Part shown: piece by piece, positions 36,770 to 47,918 of the stretch
Position numbering within the stretch: position 1 is the stretch's first letter
How the letters are laid out: the number at the start of each line of letters is the position of its first letter
Origin: Sclerotinia nivalis
Lineage: Eukaryota > Ascomycota > Leotiomycetes > Helotiales > Sclerotiniaceae
DNA: 64,000 bases
Assembly: GCA_029531795.1 (NCBI GenBank)
Contig: JAPEIS010000016.1
Span: forward strand, 1,736,001-1,800,000
Reading direction: 5' to 3'
The notes under the pieces: model-generated
The model's input: only the letters and a program-made list of their open reading frames with translations
What the model was told of the DNA's origin: nothing
Database searches by the model: none
Made by a program: the position numbers and the translations under genes

Positions 36770-36776
36770 CATGATG

Positions 36777-37826
36777 CCTTCATGCATCTAGAAACTTACT
36801 AAATTGCAAAAGTATAATATTAAGTAACTGACTAAATGAAGAAAGAGAGATACCGTCATATCATAGTCTCTTATACTACTAAGGAAGTTCGGAAAAAAGG
36901 AGCTCGAGCAAGCACCGATATAGTGGTTTGGTTCTGGCGTGTTGATATGACATATAATTCTCAAATTCGAACGGATGAAAGGGGATTCAGTCACTCTGTT
37001 GCATATCTCAAAAGCCGTAAATGAGGAGTTGGTATACTATTGCGCTTTTCCATCAACAACTAGATTGTGGTAGTATGCTCTTGCTCCTGCTCATGTATTT
37101 GTGGTTCGTGATTTGTCCGTCTTCTCATCATTTTGATGATTCTGATGGATTTGATAGAGGATTGCTATGATGTAGGTAACTGCAGGTAGTACTGTATTCT
37201 TGCTGAACATCGATGGTATCGAATTCGAAGGTTTAATATAGAGTTCGAAGTTACTGAACTTAGAATCGTAATATTGAAGCTAGAGACTTCCCAAAGAACC
37301 TATTCCCTGCATTGGTCGCCATGAATGATTCTATATTGTAGGTGTGAAGAGGGTTGAGTTATCATTATCGTATGAGTGAAACTATATATATCTCTACTAT
37401 AGTCGCACCTGCCATATTATACCTTAACAGCATACGTAGTAGTGGTATGGGATCACTTCATTAGTCCCTGTTATTGGTTTTGTGCATTTTTTTTTGCATG
37501 TCTAAATCGAGATCTGGTAAAGTATTTCACGATAGTTGGCAGTAGTCATAATTACATTGTTGATATGGTAGTCATGTCGTAGTCTAGTGTAGCAAATCAT
37601 CTATATGGTATATTTCTCGTAACATGGGGTTGGGATTACCGAGAAGAATAACCTATCAGATGACTTGGTGAGGTATAAAAACTCCAGGCGAGAGCTGAAT
37701 TGTAATTCGTTAGCTGATAGTGTCGTTTTGAAATGTGTGCTCGACTAGATGTTACACTAGAACTAAACGGAAATCGTCTCAGTTGCTGAATAACAAATGA
37801 TTGGAATTAGTTGCGATTTTCTGAGT
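36777..37826. other. Intergenic stretch between the MITE and array block 2
   Basis: No gene recognised. One array motif, CTGTTGCATATCTCAAAA, lies at about 36996. The rest is featureless A/T-rich DNA. Confidence 0.5.
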
Positions 37827-38440
37827 GTTGCATTATTAAAATGAGGGCCAAGTAGACTATATCTATATCACAAGTGTTGGATCTAGGGGGGAGGTTCTTC
37901 TCCTGAGGCATATCTGAAATGAAGGTTCTGGAAGGTTGTAGTATAGTAGTTAGAATTAAGCGATAATGTGGTTTTAGGTGATATGTGATATGTGATCGGA
38001 AGAGGAAATGAAGCCTGAAGAGTGTTGCATATCTGAAATGAGACCGGGAAGACGATATCACGGGTGTTAAAACTAGAGATTAGGTGTGGTTCTTGGTAGT
38101 TTAATGGGTTCTTCTTGTAGCATATATGAATTGAAGGTCTCGGTGTATTATATCATGCCGCCGAGACTGGGCGGCAGCATTGGCCTCTGGTGATATATGA
38201 TTGGAATTATATTGTGCAGCCTGTAGTCTGTTGTGTATCTGAAACGTGTCCGGGTAGACTATATGGTGTTCGTCGAAACTGAAGTGGCCGATTCTTGTTG
38301 ATTAATTCTTTTTGTATCTTTGAAAATACTGTTCCAGAACACCATCAAGATTCTTGGAAGAAAAGCGTGATAGTAGCTCTTGATCAGCGAATAGATTCAA
38401 GAGTAGTTAGCCTGTTGCATACCTGGAGAAATTAAATTTG
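37827..38440. repeat. Phased motif array, block 2 (~80-119 bp spacing)
   Basis: Motif members start at about 37827, 37905, 38024, 38117, 38230, 38309 and 38414. The intervals are 78, 119, 93, 113, 79 and 105 bp. Here similarity extends further than in block 1. On the minus strand, units read GATATMGTCTWCCCGG, then a short spacer, then CATTTCAG and ATATGCAACA. Good examples are at 38024 (CCCGGTCTCATTTCAG) and 38230 (CCCGGACACGTTTCAG). The central part of each unit does not align. It shares its core with block 1 six kb away. Confidence 0.7.
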
Positions 38441-41400
38441 GTAGCCTGGATCAACACAGCTAGAACTAATTCCTAATATTTTTAGTTGGCACAGGACTGG
38501 CAGCTAGAATGTGAGCTGTCATGTATCGATATTTTGGCGTCAGTACTCACGGAGAAATTTGATCGACAGTGGCGATACTATTTGTCGTGCAGTAGATGAT
38601 ATCACTAGTATCTTTGTCAGTAAAGGGCGTCTCGAATTACGGGTTTTTCCAGAGAATTTATGTCTCATTGATACTATTAGGATTGGGGAAGCTTAGGCAG
38701 ATAGTCGTTCGGAGTTACACTTCCTGCCAAACACGGCAACCAAGTGTGTGGCTATTTGGCTATCGAGTTATCTTCATTAACTGAGCTTATATCACTCTCT
38801 CACTATCACTGTCGCCGAGCTGGTGAACTTAGCATCACCATTGTACCAGTGTATGTTTTTCCAAACGTCAAATTTAAACACTGTCACAAAGCGCGAACTT
38901 AACAATTGCGCTACAAACAACCAAGAGTTTAGTTAGCCTCAAATTCGTTGAAGGGAAGTGGTGATGATAAGAAATGCAAGTTACTTAGCGAGTTCTTCGG
39001 AAATGCTTGCAAATTTGAGTATACGATTTCAATATTTGAAATAGCATCATAATATTGATCTGACAGACTGCGCTGCTATCATATAATGGACTTTTCATTT
39101 TTGGAAGGGAATTCCTGCATCATTTCATATTTCTCTAGTAAGTACTAACCTTTCTATTTTGTAAGTCTTACATTTTTGGATCTCGTTTAATTATGTCTCA
39201 ATGTCGGTGTTGGGCACCCGTAAGCGAGCGGCTATTTGAGGACCTGCGGAAGCAATCAACATCTAGTAGGTATGCCGGTGTAATGCCAGGTAAATAACCC
39301 GTGCCTATCAGAATATCTACAGATGATACCCCGGAAGTGCATCCTGGGTCGCTCCCGCGCGCTGAACCTCGGTGTCCAATACCTCGATAATGGACAAGGT
39401 TCATACTTAGGCGGAGGTACAGCCAAGGAGAATTCTACGCTTTGCCGGGCCGATAGCTTCCTAGTTAGGATAAGGTGAGGGGATATTACCACAACGTATA
39501 CTTCAGATGGTGTCTGGGTCAAAAGGAATAGTTCAATCGGCAGAATTTTGTACCATACTCTTCTTTTTTACCGTTATGGGAACCACAGAACACAAAAATG
39601 GTGGCATTCCATGGTCGAGTTCCAATTGTCTCGACCCATTAAACGAAGGTCCACTGTGCTCTAGTCTTGACGATAATGTTTCTAGTATCAGCATTGGTGA
39701 TGTGCCATTTTGTCAAAGCAAAATATAGACGCAACACCACGAAACATGGAATTCAATTTTTTACTTGTTAGTAGCTATAAGGCTAGGTGTGTTTTGTTTG
39801 GGGCAGTGTTTGAGGTTCGAATGCTCAAAGAAACTCTGAAATTAAAGGTTGTAAGCCGATCGCGAAGTCTGGAGAAAGAGTGACCACATTTCTTGAGTCG
39901 GCCTGAAAAGGGTCATCTCAATAGCGTGTAACCTTCGAATAAAAGGTCTGGCTATAAATATCTTCACTCCAGCAAGACTAAAAGATGTCAATGTTAGAGT
40001 CATGACCATTCATTCCGAATAAGGACCAACGTCTGAAGACTTTGCCCGGAAGAGTTTTAGTCTCTTCGCGGCGGGAGAACAGTGGAGAGTTAAATGGATA
40101 CCGTTTATACACTAATACCTACTGTCAGATCTAATTTTCATTGTCAGAAATATCTACGGTAACAATCACGCCTGGGCGACAACAGCCTCTAGGCCCGAGC
40201 GACGGTGAAACTGAAGTGGATTCCAGGACCCCTTAGAAAATGAGATGCAAGTCTTGCACTAGCAAATGCTCGACGGGACGAGAATTCATGCAATTTGACA
40301 GGAGCTTGTAGTACCTGCCCATCAGTTTGTAATGTATATTGATATCTCATGGTCGGACTGGTTGGGTCTATTTATGTCCAAGGATGTGTTAAGAGCTGCG
40401 GTGTCGCAATGTTCTGAAGAATATCTTCTACGGGTATTCACTGAGATAGAATGAATCTATTCAGTCTCCAATATTATGGACCTGTGATTCAGTGGAATCA
40501 AAGGTGCTAATATATCTAATGATCTAGGAGGTTAGCTTAGGCAACACGGTGCGGGAATCCAAATCATAAGGACTTCCCTTCTTCTCTTCACTTCTTTTGG
40601 CTCCACTCTACTTGACTTCGCTGGATTTGATTCACCAAAAGTGGTACGGCAGAACCATCCTAGTAAACAAGCGTGTCTTCCTGTTATATAAGGTATTGCG
40701 AAAGATTTAAGAGTCAAAGCAGGATTAAGGGCAAGCCGTATGCGCCTTTATTGAGGGATTCTTTGACCTTTGGAGGTTCTCATCTCATCTTAATATTTTA
40801 ACTTTAAAAAATGTTTTCAACTTTATGTTTTCACTATCACCCAAAACTATCACTCTCAATTACATCTACATTGCTGCACGTTATTCTGTCTATCCAATAC
40901 AGGGCTGGCTACAGGAGATTAATCATGCATAGGGAATGTAGATGATGCTCAATATTGGCGTTCGGATAAATTATCCAATTTGCAGCAGTTAATAGAGCTA
41001 TGCGCACGAACTACTTATCTGAATTACGGATATTAAGATATTTAGAGGATAGAAGTGCATTGTTCCCTTGTTTTGATGAAGTGTAATACCAAGTTCTCTA
41101 CAATTTTAAAGAAACGGTGATCTCTCTCGTTACTATCAAAGGTTCTAGTCTATTTTCACTGCTTCTCACTCAATACATCTCTCTACTGTCACTCGACCTT
41201 ACATTCCCAGTTCTCATCGTCTCGAGCAATTCCCTCTCTTCCCTTCAAACTAGCTCCTACCGATTCAATCTCCAACAAACACAAAACCCAACTTCAGAAG
41301 TAAACGTTGCAATCTGATATCGTCCTTGTCGTTGCGGCTGTTGCTGTTAAGTAGTTGGGATGAAGACCTTCTACTCAGGAATATGCGCTTATTTATAGCC

Positions 41401-44400
41401 TTCTGTGCACGAATTTTATGAATATGTCCATGACAGAAGATCCTGAGCAGCTGCAGCCAGAGGCATCATAACTTCTTAGGGAAAGTGCTACCTCTGAGAC
41501 TGTAGGCAGGATATATAAAACGGCAAATTACTTTCATACTACTAAAAGTGAAATAAATTACTCTTATACCACAAAAATTAGAGCTATTTTACTTTCATAT
41601 CATTTAGATTCTACCCTTCTATTATAGATTCTACTCTTCCATTATAAATTCTATTTTCTTATTATATGTATGGATTCTAATTATCTCAGACTAGATTTCA
41701 ATGAGTGGTATAAGAGTAAAATGAATTCAATTTTTATAGCATAAGAGTCATTTACTGGATATAAAATAACAATACCTCTCGAGGCCTAGAATCAAGGAGA
41801 AGCATTCACTTCACCGATCGAGAAAAAAAAATCCAAGTACAGCCATATCAACCCAAGGCTTAGGGAGTTAACGCAGTAAGTCCCAAAAAAACTTCTATAT
41901 ATCCCTTATTTATCCAATTCTTTGCTCCAGTGCAACGTAAGTAATTCGAAGCCGAGGGAAACTCGATGGGGTTATAAGGAGAAGACCAAAGCGCACGATC
42001 AATATACACTTGAAGGCTCCTGACAAGAATCACGTTATCCTAGCTGATTTCCTCGATCTCATTTCTCATCCTTTACTTGTATATGAATCTGTGACAATCA
42101 ACAATCATTGAAACTCTTTTGCTATCTTATGTTTCATCTTATCTCATCACATCACCGTTGTTATCTTTCTTACATTTGTTTAATACGGCATAACCTTGTG
42201 CTAGAGTACAACTTGTACTCGGGAAAAATCTTTCTACGGGCGAAAATAAGATCTTACAATAGTGTAACTTGACGGATGTGCCAGCCTGGAAATAGCCCAG
42301 TAAGACCTGTTATATGCGTAGTTAAAATGTTGTTGACTCAAAGCCCTCCATAAGCTGTCCCTCTTAAATAGTACTAGACTTCAATCTCCGATCATCTCCA
42401 TGATGCCAGTGACTTCCTGCAACCCACAACTTTTATTCAGTAGTTGTATATTTAAATATCTATCATGGATAGCTATAGTACTAGACACCAAAATATTTGA
42501 ACAAAAATTCCAACTTTAAACTAAGTGACACAGGTAGCCTACACGTTAAAGTTACTGAGATGATACCTTATTATGGTTGTTTTCTCTATTCAGTTTCTTG
42601 TTTTTGTTTTATTGTATTTAATTGATAATTTTATGATAAACAATAATAATTAGAGTTTTTACTGTTGCTATTGTCATCCCTATCACCATTCTTTTTTACA
42701 CACTTGTCTATAGCTAATACTATATGCACATAACTTGTACAACCAAAAAAATAATCCATTTTGTAGACCTCTTACTTTGATAATCATGATTGATGAAAGT
42801 CATCACGTAACTCAATCTGTCCTGTATTAATTTCTATCTTTCAGAGTTGAGTACTAACAATTCAAATCCACCCTGTTGCTCTCTTAAGTAGTACAAAAAC
42901 ACCAATATTTTCCCATCCACAAAATCAACTTGTGGGGGCCTATTCACTCTATTGACTAATTATCTATTTTCCATAAATACGGTTACATCCCCATGCTCTC
43001 TATCAAATCCCTATGGCTACCCCATCACCATCCCCGTAATACCTCCCCACAAACCTCACGCATGCCATTACCCGAGACCAACCACACGTTCCACTCCTAA
43101 GCCAATAGGAACAATCTCATCCTATCCTATCCCATCCCATCCCGCCATTTCAAAAACCCCTTTTATGTATGCGGCTACCCACCCGAACACAAGCACGCCA
43201 TACTCTTACTCCATTTCACAAGTCTGTACTTCACAACCGCATTCTCGCCAGCCCAACCACATACTCGTCCTCCAACCTCCAACCCGCAAAACCCCTATTC
43301 ACCACTCATCAATGCCAATCCCCAGCCTCTAATCCCCACAACCTAACACCCCACGAACTAACTAAACCCCTGAAACATCCCCTGTTCTCTGTCCCCCATG
43401 GTACAATCTTCATGCAGTGCACCCACGCACATAGAAGTGCAACAGAAGACTTTTTTCGTTACATATAAGGGTGTTCTGTTGTACAATGTAGTAGCGAGGT
43501 AGTGTTTGGAGGAGGTACAAGAAGGGAAGCGAGGCGCTAAAAGGTGCAGAGGAACCAGACGAAGTAATAAGTACAAGGGATACAAAAGCTGCGAAAAACG
43601 GCGCGCCGAATTAGAAAAGATACAACGCAACACCAAAACGAGGCAAAATAGAGTGCGGGGAACCTGGTCACGAATCTTGAAATATAAGAACGAAGCAAGG
43701 ACTAGTCAAGCCATGTGGAGTACGAATTGAAATTGAGTGTGGTACTACAGAAGAAGATATACAATCGCAAGCTCAAAACAATTTTATGTATACATTACTG
43801 ACTCATAGATTAATGGATAAAGAACCGAGTAATTATACATGTTACTCCAATAAGTACAAATTAACCCCGGCCCGTTACAACTCGTGGACCTCGCGCTACA
43901 AATGTTGTATCTGCAAAATAACCTTCTGCTAACGTTAACGGTTTGTACAGGAGAATATTTTCATTATCTTAAATTGCGGTATACTAACACACACAACATG
44001 TTGTGCATCTCGGAAATGACCCTGGAATAGGAAAGTCACCCAAGTTCGAAGAAAACCCCAAGCGTATATCCATTATATCGGAATAATTAAAGTGTGAAAA
44101 TAAAAAATACAAAATATAAAGTACAAAGTATAAAGTATAAAAGCTAGAATTCTAGAACTGATGAACCGATGAGCTACTGTGAACTACTGCCGTGTAACTT
44201 TACACACACCCTCAAACCCACGCAGCCAGACACACACTTGCACAGACATCTAAACACCGCATGAACCATCCAGCCAGACATTCATCCATACATAAACCTA
44301 CGAACATATAGATACTACATACATTATATAAACTATTCGGCCAGATAGCCAGCCATACATCAAACCCAAGAACATACATACACACTCGCACAGACATCTA

Positions 44401-45187
44401 AACACCGCATGAACCACTCATCCACCCACTCACCCATCCATCCATCCATCCATTCCTCACAGCATAGCAGTATACCAGCATTTAAATTACCCGCCCATCT
44501 ACTGCGAAGCAAGTAGGGTCTCTATCATTCTATCATTCTTTCATTCTGTTACCCTGTTCCTGTTCCCGTGCATGTTCCTGTCACACATTATCCGATCGCA
44601 TTAGGAAAAGTGTGGAAGATAAATGAAAAATACCTATTGAGCTACTGAGCTACTGAGCGATCATACATACAAGGATAATTTTATTAAATAATATATTTAA
44701 TCAGAGACTTGCGATATTTGAAAACAATTTATAATTGTGGAAAAGACAATACACACAAATAAATCTAACCCCATCTAAACAAGATAACTCCATCCGAATG
44801 ACAACTTTCCTAATCCTTTCATCCTAATATCTGACTTTCATATCGTTCCATCTCTTCTTATCTAATCCATTCAGTCCCATCCCTTCCCAAACTCCCAGCT
44901 AGTAAATACCCCGCGGTTCAAAAATCTTAAGAGATATATCCATCCAAATCTCCATTAACTCCATGTGACTGATTCTCATACCCATACCCACGCCCAGCCC
45001 AAATGAAAAGCCGTGTCCCACCAATACCCAAAGCTCAATAAGCTTAAACATAACCCCCACCTGACAAAATTTCTCCTGCGTAATCTGACCCTGACTAACG
45101 GCGGATTCCGCCTTGTAGCCTTCAAAGTGGCGTTCCTTAGCCCCTGTCCCCCCGCCCCACTTTGAACAACCACCCGCCCATTTGTTC
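38441..45187. other. Gene-free stretch with a foldback repeat and C/A-rich DNA
   Basis: I recognise no gene. 39190-39480 is more G/C-rich than its surroundings and has short overlapping frames on both strands, but no family match. A foldback repeat lies at 41529-41765. From about 42900 to 44500 the plus strand is C/A-rich with CATCC runs near 44430-44450. GCACAGACATCTAAACACCG followed by CATGAACCA occurs twice, at about 44239 and 44387. One distant array motif, TGTTGTGCATCTCGGAAATG, is at about 44000. Confidence 0.5.
41529..41765. repeat. Foldback repeat, possible MITE
   Basis: The left segment 41553-41612 aligns with the reverse complement of about 41690-41758, sharing ACTCTTAT, AAAAATT and ATTTTACT with only scattered differences. 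An extra left copy of TTACTTTCATACTACTAAAA precedes it, and ATTATARATTCTA is repeated in the ~75-bp loop. No clear target duplication is seen; GGATATATAAAA on the left and GGATATAAAATA on the right are similar but not identical. Confidence 0.55.
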
Positions 45188-45657
45188 TTAACGATGATGA
45201 TTCAATGGGCGCGATTTCTCTCTTCCATAGCGTGTTGAAGTCTTTTTATAATCGCTTTCTTTTCCTTCACTTGCTCTTGGTTCCGCTGGATCGTAGTGTT
45301 TGTGACTATCTCCGTGATCGATGACGTGAACATTCCCACTTCTTGATGTTTTTCCTTCAATATATTTCTTATCTATTGTGAAAATAAATATTAGTAAGAT
45401 ATGCAGAAAGAAACAAACAGAAAGTATGACATACCAGCAGCGGCATCCCTATATTTCACATTTTGTTCTCCACCACTTCCTCTAGAAACATGTCCACTGC
45501 TTGATGAACGTGTTGACATGTTTTCGTTTGATCCAGTATAATAATCGGATGAACGAGTTTCGTACGAGTATTCTGAATCCCTTGGAGAAGATTCCCGATG
45601 ATGTATGATAGTAGTTCTTTGTGTGTTTGTGTATCCACGAGAATCAGTGTAGGACAT
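45188..45657 (-). CDS. Small hydrophilic low-complexity protein, function unknown
   Basis: Two exons on the minus strand, 45657-45435 and 45372-45188, with a 62-nt intron (GTATGT..CAATAG, CTAAT branch site). The product is 135 residues, starting MSYTDSRGYTNTQRTTIIHH and ending SRPLNHHR. It is rich in Ser, Arg, Tyr, His, Gly and Asp with no hydrophobic segment, so probably disordered and not secreted. Tyr-Ser-Arg clusters such as EYSYETRSSDYY and a Ser run follow one another in the first half; the second half is Lys/His-rich with HVIDHGDSHKHYDP. The same frame extends upstream to 45846, but that part looks non-coding, so I chose the ATG at 45657. A clean intron that keeps frame and removes an early stop-bound tail supports a real gene. 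I do not recognise the family. Confidence 0.65.
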
Positions 45658-47152
45658 TAAAATTCTTCGGATGAGTACTTTCGGAGTATTTATGAATTTG
45701 ATGTACGAGGCGAAAGTCGATATTAATGCTTCGAAGGGCGTATAGGGCGTATAATGGAGTTTTGTAGTACTGTCAAGTAAACGTATGATACACCTAATAG
45801 TTAATCTGTTTCGGATGAAAAGAGCAAACAATGTGAAAATCATCATACTTATAGAAAAGGAGAAACTGAGAAATTGAGAAATTGACTAATGAAATCATTC
45901 AATTGTTACCTGCTGTGCACACAACTTCTCAAATAAGGCGAAATCATTCGATTGAAAAAGCCTGAGAAGGATATTTGCCCAGTCCAAGTGCTTTTGGATA
46001 GGAACTTCTACCCAATGGGTGGCTGCCTTTGAATGTGCTATACTGATCCGAAATGATCATTTTGAACCAGTGAGTCACCAAACTAACGGGAAATAACATC
46101 GGTGAGTAGTTTCATCCAAATACGATGAAGAAAACCTGAGCTTAGTTGGTGACGTCGACCGTGGGTAAGTGTGATGTAGACGGAAGTTAAGTCATAAGCT
46201 TAAGGCTTCCGCTGGCGAAGCAATGGATTCTTGGAAAGATCGCGGGAAACGGGAGGGGCCTAGCTTCTTTTCCTCTTAAGCTCATTAACTCAGCCATAGA
46301 AAACTATCGAGGGTAGAAAGAATGTGGAGGCATTGTGGGCAGTACAAAAGCACAGCCATCCGTGTCGTTGGCCCCCAATCGCCCCATGGCTTCCCTTCGG
46401 GCATTTTTTGAAACAAGTACTAGAAAGACAAACAAACGAATGGAAGTTTTGCGGAAAGTTTTGCGGAAAGTTTTGCTTGCAAAACGTTTGAAATATTGTA
46501 CGAGAGAATATCGAGAAATGTGGCTGAATGATATTATTGTTGCCTTGCTTGGGCACTGTTTTTCCGAGCTTCGAAAGGTCGAAATTTCCAAGGCTTCCAA
46601 AGATTGAATAAGGCTATGAGTCAAATTGATTCGTATGACTGCTATCGGGGTGTAGGTGTAAGGATGAGAAATTGAAGTAGTCGGGGATTATTCCGAAGAA
46701 AAATTCAATTGAAATTCGAATTAAAACGGAACAAAACAAACAAACAAGTAAGCAAACACTCGCACCATCGTGAAGAGAAAGAGTTGATGTAACAATGATG
46801 TTGTTGTTCAAGAAAGAGAAAGAGAAAGAGAAAGAGAGGGGAAATGAAGATGAGAATTGAAAAATGAAGGGTTGTGGAGTGGAGTGGAATGATCTGTAGT
46901 CATCCGTCATTTTTGAGCATTCGAGTATTTTAATTGGTTGATAAGTCAATATCTATTTTATCCACTTCTTGTCCCGCATGAACCTTTCAATCCTTGTCAC
47001 AGCTGCTGCTTCTTCAATTCATCCATTCAACTAAACGTGTCCAAAACTTCCTTGTTATACAAGCTCAACATCCAATTCTCGAAATAACTTCATCTAAATC
47101 AATTCAAAGTTGATCAAACTGATCAAACCGATCAATCGATAATACCTTCAAT
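45658..47152. other. Intergenic stretch before the FKBP gene
   Basis: No gene called. A 90-codon plus-strand frame (46335-46607) and a 106-codon minus frame (46304-46624) overlap each other; neither has a family match. GCGGAAAGTTTT is repeated in tandem near 46451-46475. A GAAAGA run lies near 46813-46838. The last 100 bp (TCAAACTGATCAAACCGATC) look like a fungal 5' leader. Confidence 0.5.
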
Positions 47153-47918
47153 ATGCGTCTTTCAACAATTTCCATTCTTGCTCTCGCATCCAGTGTTCTC
47201 GCTGCCGAAGTTAAGATTGAGGTTACAAAGGCTGTTGAGTGTGAGCGCAAAACTCAAAAGGGTGATAGGATTCATGTTCACTACAGAGGAAACCTTGAAG
47301 AGAATGGAGAGGTTGGAAAAGAGTTTGATTCTTCTTACAGCCGAGGTCAACCTCTGAGCTTTGTTGTTGGAAAGGGTAGTGTTATTAAAGGGTATGTATT
47401 GCTTGGAGATAGGAGGGTATGAGAAGGATGAGGGGAATGCTAATTCCTTACTGGCAGATGGGATGATAATCTTATTGATATGTGTATCGGTGAAAAGAGA
47501 GTTCTTACTATTCCTCCTGAATTTGGTTATGGTGATAGAGCTATGGGTCCAATCCCAGCAAAGAGTACATTGAGTATGTGAAATTCTTCATCGAATATCC
47601 CAACCACTCATTCCTATCCAAACTTAGACCTTTCAAACAATACTAACCTCGTTTCCCCATCCAGTCTTTGAAACCGAACTCACGGGCATCGAAGGAGTTC
47701 CCAAACCCGAAATCATCATCGAAAAGACTTCCTCATCATCATCAAATGCCGCTGATACCGCAACCGATAGCGCATCATCTCTATCAGACAAAGCCACCGA
47801 AAAAGCTACTGAAGCAGCAACAGGAGGTGTGAAAAGCGTTATTTCTGAAGCCGCAGAGGCTGTCAAGACAGCTCTTGCTGATACTGATGGTGATGGACAG
47901 GAGCACAACGAGTTGTAG
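47153..47918 (+). CDS. FKBP-type peptidyl-prolyl isomerase of the ER lumen (FKBP2/Fpr2 type)
   Basis: Three exons: 47153-47391, 47458-47573 and 47665-47918; the introns are 66 nt (GTATGT..GGCAG) and 91 nt (GTATGT..TCCAG). The product is 202 residues. Residues 1-17 are a signal peptide ([17 protein letters not shown]). The single FKBP domain is about 20-133, with [44 protein letters not shown] and IPAKSTLIFETEL; these include the aromatic and acidic residues that bind proline substrate and FK506/rapamycin in this family. After the domain comes a ~70-residue Ser/Ala/Thr/Glu-rich tail not present in short FKBP2 proteins. The last four residues are HNEL, a variant of the HDEL retrieval signal, which supports ER-lumen location. 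The enzyme speeds proline isomerisation during folding of secreted proteins. Splicing is confirmed because VIKG joins WDDNL across intron 1. Confidence 0.95.

Noticed and set aside
39190..39480. G/C-rich patch that might be a gene fragment
   Set aside because: Frames on both strands were read and none matched a known family; left unassigned.
42943..43330. Pro/Thr/Ser-rich 126-codon frame
   Set aside because: Reflects C/A-rich composition; no signal peptide, repeat unit or family match.
46304..46624. Overlapping 106-codon minus and 90-codon plus frames
   Set aside because: They are mutually exclusive, have no family resemblance, and part of the region is a short tandem repeat.
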